From: Streptomyces sp. NBC_00620
Lineage (GTDB): Bacteria > Actinomycetota > Actinomycetes > Streptomycetales > Streptomycetaceae
Reading direction: 5' to 3'
Length of the DNA stretch: 64,000 bases
Assembly: GCF_026341825.1 (NCBI RefSeq)
Contig: NZ_JAPENY010000002.1
Location: 1,707,001 to 1,771,000 of the forward strand
The notes beneath the pieces were generated by a model. It was not told where the DNA came from. It saw nothing but the letters and a program-made list of their open reading frames with translations, and searched no databases. Position numbers and translations under genes: made by a program. Shown here in pieces: positions 51,346-59,189 of the stretch. Each line of letters begins with the position of its first letter. The stretch's first letter is position 1.

Positions 51346-52349
51346 CACCGGGTTCCGTTGGCGGCGAACTTGGCGACGCTGTCCACGTTCGTCTTGTCGA
51401 TGAAAGCCGGTCCGGTGAGGACGGGCGCGGTGCCGCCGCCGCTGTAGTTGCCGTTGGTCTTGTAGAGCCACAGTGAGTCGACCGCCAAGTAGCCCTGGAG
51501 ATACGGCTGCTGGTCCACGGCGAATTCGATCTTGCCGTCCTGGACGGCCTTCACCAGGTCCTTGCTGAGGTCGAAGGTGGCGAGCTTGGCCTTGCTGCCG
51601 GAGTCGGTCAACGACTGGATCGCGGTCAGCGCGATCGGGGCGCCGAGGGTGACCACCTGGTCGATGGAGGAGTCCTGTGTGAGCTTTGCGGTGATGGTCG
51701 ACTTCACGGACGGCATGTCGGTGCCGTTGACGTAGAGGATGTCGGTCTTGCCGCTGAAGCCCTTCTTCAGACCGGCGCAGCGGGCCTCGAGGGCGACCTG
51801 GCCCTGTTCCTGGATGACACAGAGGGCGTGCTTGGCGCCGAGTTGGTTGAGGCGCTCGCCGAATGCCTGGCCGGCGATGTTCTCGTCCTGGCCGAAGTAC
51901 TCCAGCATGCCGAGCTTCTTCCAGTCGCTCACACCGGAGTTGAAGCCGACCACGGGGATGCCGGCCGACTTGGCCTTGGCCACCACGTCCTTCATGGCGT
52001 CCGGCTTGGCCGCGGTGAGCGCGATGCCGTCGACCTTCTGGTCGATCGCGTTCTGCACGAGGTTGGCCTGGTTACCGGCGCTGGGATCGCTGGAGTAGAC
52101 GAGCTTGACGTTGTCCTTGGCGGCAGCGGCTTGGGCGCCCTTGCGGACCAGGTCCCAGAAGGTGTCGCCGGGGGCGGCATGGGTGACCATGGCCACCGTC
52201 ATGCGCGGGGTGGTGGCCTTGCCCGCCGAGGCGTCCGCACCTCCTTCCTCGGACTTCTTGCCGCCCGAGCTGCTGGAACAGCCGGCGGCGAACAGAGTGC
52301 CGACCAGAACGGTGGCGGTGAAAACTGCGGCTCGGTGGTTTCTGCGCAT
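51345..52349 (-). CDS. Sugar-type ABC importer, substrate-binding lipoprotein
   Basis: A 334-residue lipoprotein. The lipobox LFAAGCSSSS is followed by a linker and a type 1 periplasmic-binding domain of the ribose/inositol group: VAMVTHAAPGDTFWDLVRKGAQAAA, SDPSAGNQANLVQNAIDQKVDGIALTAAKPDAM, GIPVVGFNSGVSDWKKLGMLEYFGQDENIAGQAFGERL. In the iol context, with the shared operator, myo-inositol or a related polyol is the most probable ligand, though the sequence does not prove this. Confidence 0.9.
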   Translation of the reverse strand: MRRNHRAAVFTATVLVGTLFAAGCSSSSGGKKSEEGGADASAGKATTPRMTVAMVTHAAPGDTFWDLVRKGAQAAAAKDNVKLVYSSDPSAGNQANLVQNAIDQKVDGIALTAAKPDAMKDVVAKAKSAGIPVVGFNSGVSDWKKLGMLEYFGQDENIAGQAFGERLNQLGAKHALCVIQEQGQVALEARCAGLKKGFSGKTDILYVNGTDMPSVKSTITAKLTQDSSIDQVVTLGAPIALTAIQSLTDSGSKAKLATFDLSKDLVKAVQDGKIEFAVDQQPYLQGYLAVDSLWLYKTNGNYSGGGTAPVLTGPAFIDKTNVDSVAKFAANGTR

Positions 52350-52532
52350 GTCCCTTGCACCTCGCTGTGCTTGTCAGGGTGGAGTCTGTGGTGGTCGGAA
52401 GCGCGTCCCGCGTCGGCGGCCGATGCATGTTCAACGAGTGGCGACGTGGTGCGCGAGTGGTGTGTATGTGCCGTGCGTGGCGGCTCGTCTTCTGCGGCGG
52501 TCGTTGGTGTAGACCGCCTGTTCAGCGACTGG

Positions 52533-52558
52533 AGCGCTTTAGTAGCGCGCTCTAGTTG
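52533..52558. promoter_or_regulatory. Second copy of the LacI-type tandem operator
   Basis: The block AGCGCTTTAGTAG followed by CGCGCTCTAGT repeats the iolC operator with 21 of 24 positions the same. AGTAG-N6-CTAGT at 52541-52556 is an inverted repeat with one mismatch. It follows the importer -10 box by 7 nt. Confidence 0.78.
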
Positions 52559-52563
52559 GAGAG

Positions 52564-52593
52564 ACTATGAGGCCGTCTCTGCGGGGATGTCAA
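52564..52593 (-). promoter_or_regulatory. Promoter of the ABC importer operon
   Basis: On the minus strand a perfect TTGACA (52588-52593) is separated by 18 nt from CATAGT (52564-52569). This is an unusually complete vegetative promoter for Streptomyces, which fits tight repressor control by the downstream operator. Confidence 0.72.
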
Positions 52594-52901
52594 CAGGTAT
52601 GTCAGGACGTACCAACAAAGTGTTCGGAATGAAATTGAGTCCCGGATCCGGTCATGGGGTTGGCTGTACTGGCCACCTGACCGCCCTGGGCCAAGGGCTG
52701 ATCGGCGCCGGACGGACGGCCGGGGCTCATGGCCTCCGGATCAGAGGTGCGCCGGTTCGGGCGACGGTGTCCTCTGGGCTTCGCGCTCGCGCTGGATCGG
52801 CTGGGTGAGGCGAGGGGGCGCGTGGCGCTTGGTTTGCCCAGGGAAAGGTGCAGGGTGAAGCCTTCTAGCAGGCGCAGGGTCAGCCTGCGGGCCACCACGG
52901 T
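52594..52901. other. Noncoding stretch upstream of the importer promoter
   Basis: I see no gene here that can be supported. Open frames are short, mutually exclusive and without motif. The minus-strand frame at its right edge runs out of the decayed gene fragment described next. Confidence 0.5.
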
Positions 52902-53274
52902 GTCGCCGCTGGCGAGGGCCTGGTCCCGGCGATGCCACCCGCGCCGGTGGCGGCGAGGTCCTCGCCCCGGCCGCCCTGCGGCTGGGTCCCGTCGCTGGCA
53001 TCGGCGGCAGGGGGTGCGGCGCCGGCGTCGGAGGAGGACGTCGTGTCGGACGTACTCGCGGACGGCGTCGGTGTGGTGGCCGCGACGATCGCCTTGTCAC
53101 GAGTGAAGGTAAGGGTGCCGAAGCCGAGATGGTCCAGGCCGGCACCGGTTCGTAGTCACCGCCGCCGCCCTCGGGCTTGACCTTGGCCGCCATCTCGCTC
53201 ACGTACGGCGCGTCGAGGCCGGCAATCCAGGCGTCCTCGGTCCCGTCGCTGCCACCAGTTCCGGGCTTGCGAAG
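52902..53274 (-). pseudogene. Decayed C-terminal part of a secreted, perhaps sortase-anchored protein
   Basis: Read on the minus strand with at least one frameshift near 53125, the fragment gives DAWIAGLDAPYVSEMAAKV, then GLDHLGFGTLTFTRDKAIVAA, a Thr/Ser/Pro-rich spacer, and GEDLAATGAGG. The last block resembles the LAxTG sortase signal of Streptomyces surface proteins, but the following hydrophobic helix is out of frame. The family is not recognised with certainty. No start or N-terminus remains. Confidence 0.5.
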
Positions 53275-53400
53275 CAGGAGGCCACCTTCCGATTCGTCAC
53301 CGGACTGGCCGATTCCCACGGCTACTCGCTCAAGGACGCCTCGGGCAGGTGCCTGCGTCACGACGCCTTCCGTATCCGGCTGGACGCCAACGACGGATCG
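53275..53400 (+). pseudogene. AbfB (arabinose-binding) domain fragment
   Basis: About 42 codons read EATFRFVTGLADSHGYSLKD followed by SGRCLRHDAFRIRLDANDGS, a good match to one repeat of the AbfB beta-trefoil domain of arabinofuranosidases. No other part of a glycosidase is present. The match ends precisely at 53400, where the sequence passes into a regulator fragment in another frame. Confidence 0.6.
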
Positions 53401-53401
53401 G

Positions 53402-54045
53402 CCGGAGCAGGGCCGCGAACGGAATCCGTCCGGCCAGGTCATCGACGCTCTCGCGCGGGCGCTTCGGCTGGACTCCGACGCCTGCTGGCATGCCTACCGT
53501 CTGGCTGGGCTGGTACCGAGACCGGAGGCCCCTGACCTTGATGAGGAGCGGGTGGAGCCGGGGCTGCGGCGGCTGATGGACGGCTTCGCGGCGGCCGTCG
53601 CCTACGTGGTCAATCGGCGGTTGGATGTTCTCGCCTCGAATGCGTCGGCCGCCGCCCTGCTCTCCGCACTGACCGGCCCGCGCCACATGGTCCGCTCCCT
53701 CTTCTGTGACCCGGCCGCACGCACGCTGTTCGCGGACTGGGGCACAGTGGCTCGCGACACCGTCGCCGCCCTACGGCTCGCCTACGGCCACGAGCGCCAC
53801 GATCCCCGGCTCGCCGCCCTGATCGATGAACTCAGCGCGGAGAGCGACGAGTTCGCGGAGCTATGGGGGCGCCAGGACGTCAATCGGCTAGGCAGCAGGG
53901 ACAAGACCTTTGACCCCCCGTGGCGGGACGGTTGACCCTCTCGTATCAGACCTTCGAGGTGCAGGACGCGCCGGGCCAGTGCCTGCTCGTGGGCACCGCC
54001 GAACCTGGCAGCAAGGACGCCGACCGCCTGGCCCTGCTCTGCGCT
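53402..54045 (+). pseudogene. Truncated XRE/MmyB-type regulator with a frameshift
   Basis: The frame starts inside the helix-turn-helix region (EQGRERNPSGQVIDALARALRLD, where intact family members read RLEQGRERNPS). It continues through the MmyB-like ligand domain (GLRRLMDGFAAAVAYVVNRRLDVLASNASAAALL, ADWGTVARDTVAALRL, LIDELSAESDEFAELWGRQDV). It stops at 53935, but the family C-terminus LTLSYQTFEVQDAPGQCLLVG continues in another frame from about 53932. The N-terminal 30-50 residues are missing, so the regulator is dead. Confidence 0.75.
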
Positions 54046-54094
54046 CCGCAACCGCTCGATGATCGACAGGCTTCCATCGCCCCTCCTGTAACGG

Positions 54095-54106
54095 AAACCA
54101 TCGTTT
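54095..54106. promoter_or_regulatory. TetR operator candidate upstream of tetR
   Basis: AAACCATCGTTT, one base off the palindrome AAACGATCGTTT found at 58126-58137, lies 18 nt before the tetR ATG and is followed by another GCGTTT half-site. The position fits autorepression. Confidence 0.65.
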
Positions 54107-54123
54107 GCGTTTAGGGTGAGGAC

Positions 54124-54738
54124 ATGCCCCGTCTGAGCGAGGCGCGCCGGGAAGAACGGCGGCGCCACATTCTCACCAGTGCCTGGAGTTGCTTCTCCCG
54201 CAACGGTTTCCACGCCACGTCGATGGACGATGTCATCGCCGCGACCGGCATGTCCTCCAGCGCCGTCTACCGCTACTTCCGCAGCAAGGACGACCTCATC
54301 GACGCCGCCGCGGACGAGGCCCTGACCCTGATCCGCGACCTGTTCCGCCGGCTCCTGGAACGCCGTCCCACCCCTTCGCCGTCCGCGGTACTTGAGGCGA
54401 TGGCGGCCGAGGCCCGCGACCGGGGCGAGGGACAGTCGTACGATCTGAGCCGCATCGCGATCCAGGCGTGGGGCGAGGCACTGCGCAGTCCGGAACTCGA
54501 AGGACGCACCCGGACCTTCTACCTCAGCATGCGGGACAACCTCGTCGAACTGGCCCGCCGCTGGCGCGACGAGGGACAGGTGCCGCCCACGGCGGACCCG
54601 GAGCAGATCGCGACCGTGCTGATGACGCTCATGCCCGGGCTCCTGGTCGGCCGACACCTCGTGGAGCCCGTCGCCACCGAGCAGTTGATCGGTGGCCTCT
54701 CGTCCCTCGCCTCGGCCTTCGACGACGCGCCGATGTGA
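54124..54738 (+). CDS. TetR-family regulator of the monooxygenase cluster
   Basis: A 204-residue TetR protein. The DNA-binding part is RRRHILTSAWSCFSRNGFHATSMDDVIAATGMSSSAVYRYFRSKDDLIDAAADEA (about 12-66), with a helical effector domain containing QAWGEALRSPELEGRTRTFYL. It is convergent with the VOC gene (8-nt gap). Because matching palindromes lie before this gene and around the monooxygenase promoter 3.4 kb away, it probably represses itself and that operon. Confidence 0.9.
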   Translation: MPRLSEARREERRRHILTSAWSCFSRNGFHATSMDDVIAATGMSSSAVYRYFRSKDDLIDAAADEALTLIRDLFRRLLERRPTPSPSAVLEAMAAEARDRGEGQSYDLSRIAIQAWGEALRSPELEGRTRTFYLSMRDNLVELARRWRDEGQVPPTADPEQIATVLMTLMPGLLVGRHLVEPVATEQLIGGLSSLASAFDDAPM

Positions 54739-54746
54739 GGGCGGGG

Positions 54747-55229
54747 TCAGATCCGGGCCGGGCCGGTGCTGAGCCAGGGTGAGGCGTACTCGATCCGGTC
54801 GGCGTCCAGTCCGTGGGGCGCGGTGGTGTAGAGGCGCAGGCGCTGGCCGTCGGGGTCGGGGATGACCAGCACCCAGCCCACCAGAGCGACGACCGGCGGC
54901 GAGTGGGTGATGCCGCGGCTGTCCAGGTGGGTGATCCAACGGTCCAGGGCCGCGCGGTCGTCGACGGCCAGGGTGAGGAATTCATACCCCGCCAAGGCGG
55001 TCGCGGTCGCCGGATCCAGGCGCAGTTCCAGGCGGGTGCCCAGCCCGGGGACGTCGAGGATGACGGCGAAGAGAGTGCCGTCGGGGCGACGGTGGTCCAG
55101 CTGTGTCAGACGGCTGGCGCCCAGCACCGCGGCGTACCACCGGACGCTGCGCTCCAGGTCGGTGACGGGCAGCTTGATGTGGTGGATGCCCGAGGGCGTC
55201 GGGATCGCGGAGGTGCCGGCGATGTTCAT
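54747..55229 (-). CDS. VOC (glyoxalase/dioxygenase superfamily) protein
   Basis: A 160-residue two-module VOC protein. GIHHIKLPVTDLERSVRWYAAVLGA opens the first module (His metal ligand), LFAVILDVPG and ELRLDPATATALAGYEFLTLAVDD follow, then GWVLVIPDPDGQRLRLYTT. The last segment normally carries a Glu metal ligand (GxxIEL), which reads RLRLY here, so metal binding may be changed. The function could be isomerase, dioxygenase or binding. AGGAG precedes ATG 55229. It is the last gene of the monooxygenase operon, 2 nt after the amidohydrolase stop. Confidence 0.82.
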   Translation of the reverse strand: MNIAGTSAIPTPSGIHHIKLPVTDLERSVRWYAAVLGASRLTQLDHRRPDGTLFAVILDVPGLGTRLELRLDPATATALAGYEFLTLAVDDRAALDRWITHLDSRGITHSPPVVALVGWVLVIPDPDGQRLRLYTTAPHGLDADRIEYASPWLSTGPARI

Positions 55230-55231
55230 CG

Positions 55232-56494
55232 TCACTCCTGGGTCTGCGTGGCGAGGTGGGCGGAGCGTTCGACGCGGGCTCCACGACGCCACAGGGCGGT
55301 GATATCGCGCAGCGCGGTGATGTCCTGGGTGGGGTCGCCGTCGACGAGCAGCAGGTCGGCCCGGAGTCCGGGGGCGATCCGGCCTCGGTCGGTGAGGGCG
55401 AACGCGTCGGCGGGCGCGGCGGTGGCGGCGGTCAGGGCCTCGGCCGGGGTGAGGCCGGCGGCGACGAGCAGGGCGAGTTCGCCGTGGTAGCTGATGCCGT
55501 GGGTGGTGGGGTGCCCGTGGCCGCTCGTACCGTCCGTGCCCGCGAGCAGTGGTACACCGAGGCGGAACATCCGTACGGCGGCGTCGGCGGCGTGCCGAGG
55601 GTCGACCCCGACGGGCCCGACGCGCTGTTCAGGGGCGATGGCGCGGATCTTCTCCAGGTCCGCCAACCACTGCGGATCGGCGTAGGGGCGCAGCCTGGGG
55701 TCTTCGGCGAGTTCGTACTCGGCCGGGGTGGCGGTCATCCCGGTGAGCGTGGTCAAGGTGGGCACGACGAACACGCCGTTCTCCGCCGCCACTTCGATCA
55801 GGGCCTGGTCGCTGGTGCCGTCGGCGGGAGCGTGGGCCAGGCCGTCGATGCCGCTGACGATCGCCTGGCGTGCCGCCGTGCGGGTGAGGGTGTGGGCGAC
55901 GGTCCGCAGCCCGCGATCGTGGGCTGCCCTGATCAGGGCGAGGAGCGTTTCCGGAGACATGAGGGGCAGGGGCTTGCCGATGGCGGTGCCGTCCTCGATG
56001 AAGATCTTGAGGTGGTCCGCGCCCTCGGCGACCCGGGCCGCGACGAACGCTTCGGCATCGTCGGGTCCGGCCACGGTGGGGAAGGGCTCGATCATGCCGA
56101 GTTCGACCAGCTGGCAGGGGTGTCCGCCCGGCGCGGTGGCGCCGGTGGTGGCTACGCGTACGTCGGCCAGGTCGTCCCGTTCGTCGGCCGCGGCGCGCAT
56201 CCGTCGGGCGAGGCCGGGAGCACTGCCCATGTCGAGTTCGGTCGTGATGCCGAACATCAGCGCCTGACGCAGCTGTGCCGTGTCGGTGGTGTGGGTGTGG
56301 GCGTCGATCAGACCGGGCAGCAGGGTGCGACCGGTGCCGTCGAGGACCGTCGCTCCCGCCGGTGCGACAAGATCCGTGCCGACGGCGGCGATCACGGGTC
56401 CGTCGATCAGGACGTCCTGCATCGGCTGCGGTCGACGGCCGTCGAAGACGGCGACCTGGCGGATGAGGGTGGGTGAAGAGGTAGCAGGGGTCAT
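55232..56494 (-). CDS. Amidohydrolase-superfamily metal-dependent hydrolase
   Basis: A 420-residue amidohydrolase. The metal site includes LLPGLIDAHTHTTD (HxH), the carboxylate/Lys region GADHLKIFIEDG (Lys near 177), HTLTRTAARQAI, GIDGLAHAP and GTDGTSGHG (Asp). The ends form the beta-sandwich (VFDGRRPQPMQDVLIDGPVIAAVG; GRIAPGLRADLLLVDGDP). It resembles imidazolonepropionase/prolidase-like enzymes; the substrate is unknown. AAGGAGACAC precedes ATG 56494. It follows the monooxygenase gene by 38 nt. Confidence 0.9.
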   Translation of the reverse strand: MTPATSSPTLIRQVAVFDGRRPQPMQDVLIDGPVIAAVGTDLVAPAGATVLDGTGRTLLPGLIDAHTHTTDTAQLRQALMFGITTELDMGSAPGLARRMRAAADERDDLADVRVATTGATAPGGHPCQLVELGMIEPFPTVAGPDDAEAFVAARVAEGADHLKIFIEDGTAIGKPLPLMSPETLLALIRAAHDRGLRTVAHTLTRTAARQAIVSGIDGLAHAPADGTSDQALIEVAAENGVFVVPTLTTLTGMTATPAEYELAEDPRLRPYADPQWLADLEKIRAIAPEQRVGPVGVDPRHAADAAVRMFRLGVPLLAGTDGTSGHGHPTTHGISYHGELALLVAAGLTPAEALTAATAAPADAFALTDRGRIAPGLRADLLLVDGDPTQDITALRDITALWRRGARVERSAHLATQTQE

Positions 56495-56532
56495 GTCCGT
56501 GTCTCCTTGAACTCGCTGTCTTTCAGGGGGAT

Positions 56533-58005
56533 TTACTGGGGCACGCACTGGCGGAGCAGGTTGGTGACGTCGCTCTGGTCCGTCGGGACTCCGGCGGCGG
56601 CCAGGTAGCCGTCGGGGCGTACGAGGAGCGTGGTCGGCAGGCCGGGGACGTGCCGGACGGTCAGTGGCCCGCGCCGGCTCAGCTGGTGGTCGGGCTGAGG
56701 CGCGCTGGGACCGGGCAGGGCCAGGGTCCAGCGCAGGCCGTCCGGTGGGACGGTCAGGGGCGAGACGCGGGTGCCGATGCGTGGGGCGCCGAGGTCGGGT
56801 TCGCGGGTGTAGCTGATGTCGAGCTGGGCGAGGGCGTCGGCCAGCCAGTCGGTGATGCCCGGGGTGGCGGCCGCCGCGGACAGCAGGGCGTTGCGGCGTC
56901 GGCCCGCGGCCGGGTCGGCCAGGGTGGCGAGGCGGGCGAACTGGCTTGTGGAAGCGACGAGTTGGGCCGCGATCGGCTGGCGCTCGCGGTGATAGCTGTC
57001 CAGCAGTTCGTCCGGTGCGGCGCCGGTGAGGACGGCGTGCAGCTTCCAGGCGAGGTTCCCGGCGTCCTGGATGCCGGTGTTCATGCCCTGACCTCCGGCC
57101 GGGCTGTGGGTGTGGGCGGCATCCCCGACCAGGAAGACCGGCCCGGAGCGGAAGCGCTCGGCCAGCCGTTCCTGGGCCCGGTAGGTGGCGGCCGCGACGA
57201 CCTCGTCCACGGCCGCGCTCTCGCCTGCGGGACCGCGCGCGGCGAGCAACGCTTCGACTTCTCCCGCATCCGGTGCGGCCGAGCCGGGCGGCACCGGTGC
57301 GACCAGGCGGTGCAGTCCCTGCATGAGCGGGGACAGGAGCAGCAGCCCGGCGTCGGACAGGAAGAACGTGGCATCCTCGGACGCCGCCGCCTGCGATCCC
57401 GGCTTCAGGCGTACGTCGGCGAGCGCGAACAACTGCTCAGGAGCGTCCCCCGGGAAGCCGATGCCGGCAGCGGTGCGCACCGTACTGTGCACGCCGTCGC
57501 AGCCGACCAGAAACCGGGCCGACACCGCACGCAGTGCCCCGTCCGGCGTGGTGACCGTGGCGGTGACGCCGGGAAAGTCCGGGGCGAAGCCGAGAAGCCG
57601 ATGCCCTCGGTGGACAGTGCCGCCCAGGTCCTCCAGCCGCCGCGCCAGGTGTTCCTCGGTGGTCTGCTGGGACGCGAGCAGCATGTAGGGGTGCGGTGTG
57701 CTCAGCCGGTCGTAACTGGTCCGCAGGAGCGCCCTTTCACGGTCGTGCAGACAGAAGCCGCGCCCCTTCTTTCCGCCGTCGACCAAGTCCGCGCTGACAC
57801 CGATTCGGTCCAGGTACTCCAGTGTTCGCGGTTGCACGGCGGCAGCCTTGGAACCGGGCTGGATCTCGGCGTTCCGGTCGATCAGCACATGGTCCACGCC
57901 CAGTTGGGCCAGGCTCGCCGCGAGGGTCAGTCCAGTGGGGCCTGCCCCGGAGATCAGGACATCCGTGTGGCACGGGAGAACAGGGGCAGTTGGCGACTTC
58001 GGCAT
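56533..58005 (-). CDS. FAD-dependent aromatic monooxygenase
   Basis: A 490-residue class A flavin monooxygenase of the PheA/TfdB/PgaE group. FAD motifs are VLISGAGPTGLTLAASLAQLG (GxGxxG), FLVGCDGVHSTVR (DG motif) and FLVGDAAHTHSPAGGQGMNTGIQDAGNLAWKL (GD motif). A C-terminal thioredoxin-like tail follows, with GLPTTLLVRPDGYLAAAG. These enzymes hydroxylate phenols or polyketide aromatics with NAD(P)H. It is the first gene of the operon, and two TetR-type palindromes flank its promoter. Confidence 0.92.
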   Translation of the reverse strand: MPKSPTAPVLPCHTDVLISGAGPTGLTLAASLAQLGVDHVLIDRNAEIQPGSKAAAVQPRTLEYLDRIGVSADLVDGGKKGRGFCLHDRERALLRTSYDRLSTPHPYMLLASQQTTEEHLARRLEDLGGTVHRGHRLLGFAPDFPGVTATVTTPDGALRAVSARFLVGCDGVHSTVRTAAGIGFPGDAPEQLFALADVRLKPGSQAAASEDATFFLSDAGLLLLSPLMQGLHRLVAPVPPGSAAPDAGEVEALLAARGPAGESAAVDEVVAAATYRAQERLAERFRSGPVFLVGDAAHTHSPAGGQGMNTGIQDAGNLAWKLHAVLTGAAPDELLDSYHRERQPIAAQLVASTSQFARLATLADPAAGRRRNALLSAAAATPGITDWLADALAQLDISYTREPDLGAPRIGTRVSPLTVPPDGLRWTLALPGPSAPQPDHQLSRRGPLTVRHVPGLPTTLLVRPDGYLAAAGVPTDQSDVTNLLRQCVPQ

Positions 58006-58067
58006 GACGCGCTCCTCGCCGTCCGGCGCGGCGGCGCCCGAAGAGGCTTCGAGGCGTCGGCATCACC

Positions 58068-58085
58068 AAACGAAAACGTTCGTTT
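58068..58085. promoter_or_regulatory. TetR operator O2 downstream of the monooxygenase promoter
   Basis: AAACGAA (58068-58074) and TTCGTTT (58079-58085) form a perfect 7-bp inverted repeat with centre AACG. It lies about 15 nt past the -10 box, in the early transcribed region. Confidence 0.75.
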
Positions 58086-58098
58086 GCGTTTCATGCTG

Positions 58099-58127
58099 AA
58101 AGTAGCACTCCGTAACTCACAGTGCAA
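58099..58127 (-). promoter_or_regulatory. Promoter of the monooxygenase operon
   Basis: On the minus strand TTGCAC (58122-58127) and TACTTT (58099-58104) are separated by 17 nt. Operator O1 overlaps the upstream edge of the -35 box and O2 lies downstream, so repressor could bind on both sides. Confidence 0.6.
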
Positions 58128-58137
58128 ACGATCGTTT
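58126..58137. promoter_or_regulatory. TetR operator O1 at the monooxygenase promoter
   Basis: AAACGATCGTTT is a perfect 12-bp palindrome overlapping the -35 region of the monooxygenase promoter. It differs by one base from the site before tetR at 54095. Confidence 0.78.
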
Positions 58138-58214
58138 CTCTTTGGGTGTCGGAGGGCGGACGCTTTGCTGATCGCCCGGTCGCCTGACGATGAGGAATCC
58201 GGGGCCGGGCCGCC

Positions 58215-59168
58215 TTAGTACGTCAGATATCGGCGCTGTGCCGTCACGACCTCGCCCAGGGCGGCGGCTGTTTCGCCGAACAGATGGGGGACGTTCGCGA
58301 AACCGTGCACCATGCGGGGGTAGTCGAACACGTCCACGGGGACGCCGGCCTGCTGCAGGCGCTCGGCGTACATGGCGCCTTCGTCGTGGAGCGGATCGTG
58401 GCCGGCCACGACGATCGTCGTGGGCGGGAGGCCCGTGTGATCGGCTGCGTGCAGAGGGGAGATTCCCGGTTCCAGGGGGTTGGCGTCCTCCGGCAGGTAG
58501 TGGTGGTAGGCGTTGCGCACGCCGGCGGCTGTGAGCCAGGGGGCGTTCGCGTTCGTGCGGTGCGAGGGTGCTGTCATCGAGGCGTCGGTCGCCGGGTACA
58601 GGAGCCCTTGGTGGCGGATCGTCGGGCCGCCGCGGTCCCGGGCGAGCAGGGAGACGGCCGCGGCCAGGTTGCCGCCGGCGCTCTCGCCGAGCAGCCCGAG
58701 GCGTGTCGCGTCGCCGCCTAGTTCCGCGGCGTGCCCGGTCACCCAGACCAGTGCCGCATAACAGTCGTCGAGTCCCGCCGGGTAGCGGTTTCGGGGAGCG
58801 AGGCGGTAGTCGACCGACACGACGATCGCGCCCGTTCCCTCGGCGACCGTCGAGCAGATGAAGTCGGCTTCCCGAGGGCTTCCCGACACCCATCCGCCGC
58901 CGTGGAAGTGGACGATGACGGCGCGCTTGTCCAGGGCTTCGGCGCTGGGGGTGTGGATGCGCAGGGTGATGTCACCGGCGGGCCCGTCGATGACCCGCTG
59001 ATGTGTCGACGGCCCCAGCCGGTCGGCTCTCGCCCGCGTCCGTTCCTGCTGCTTCTCCAGCTGCGCGGCGGTGGCCGTGGCCAGTCGCGGCCCGGCGATG
59101 AGCGGGATCTTCCAGATGGCGCGCGCGATCAGCGGTGGCTTGGGGCGAGGAGGTGTGGTTCCTGACAT
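58215..59168 (-). CDS. HSL-family alpha/beta hydrolase (esterase)
   Basis: A 317-residue hydrolase of the hormone-sensitive lipase family. The oxyanion motif is HFHGGGWVSGSP (near residue 90), the nucleophile GESAGGNLAAA (Ser near 165), the acid Asp in HDPLHDEG and the His in MVHGFAN. Its N-terminus is basic and amphipathic without a clear signal peptide. It should cleave short or medium acyl esters in the cytosol. It is the last gene of the ligase-fucosidase-esterase operon, 21 nt after the fucosidase stop, with AGAGGA upstream. Confidence 0.9.
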   Translation of the reverse strand: MSGTTPPRPKPPLIARAIWKIPLIAGPRLATATAAQLEKQQERTRARADRLGPSTHQRVIDGPAGDITLRIHTPSAEALDKRAVIVHFHGGGWVSGSPREADFICSTVAEGTGAIVVSVDYRLAPRNRYPAGLDDCYAALVWVTGHAAELGGDATRLGLLGESAGGNLAAAVSLLARDRGGPTIRHQGLLYPATDASMTAPSHRTNANAPWLTAAGVRNAYHHYLPEDANPLEPGISPLHAADHTGLPPTTIVVAGHDPLHDEGAMYAERLQQAGVPVDVFDYPRMVHGFANVPHLFGETAAALGEVVTAQRRYLTY

Positions 59169-59189
59169 GCCGTTTCCTCTTTTCGTGGG

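Noticed and set aside
52729..53106. Short plus-strand frames in the fragment region
   Set aside because: They are Arg-rich and lack start signals; the minus-strand reading gives a recognisable Thr/Ser-rich stretch and LAATG block instead.
53920..54114. A separate small gene before tetR
   Set aside because: Its content LTLSYQTFEVQDAPGQ is the out-of-frame C-terminus of the broken XRE regulator, not an independent protein.
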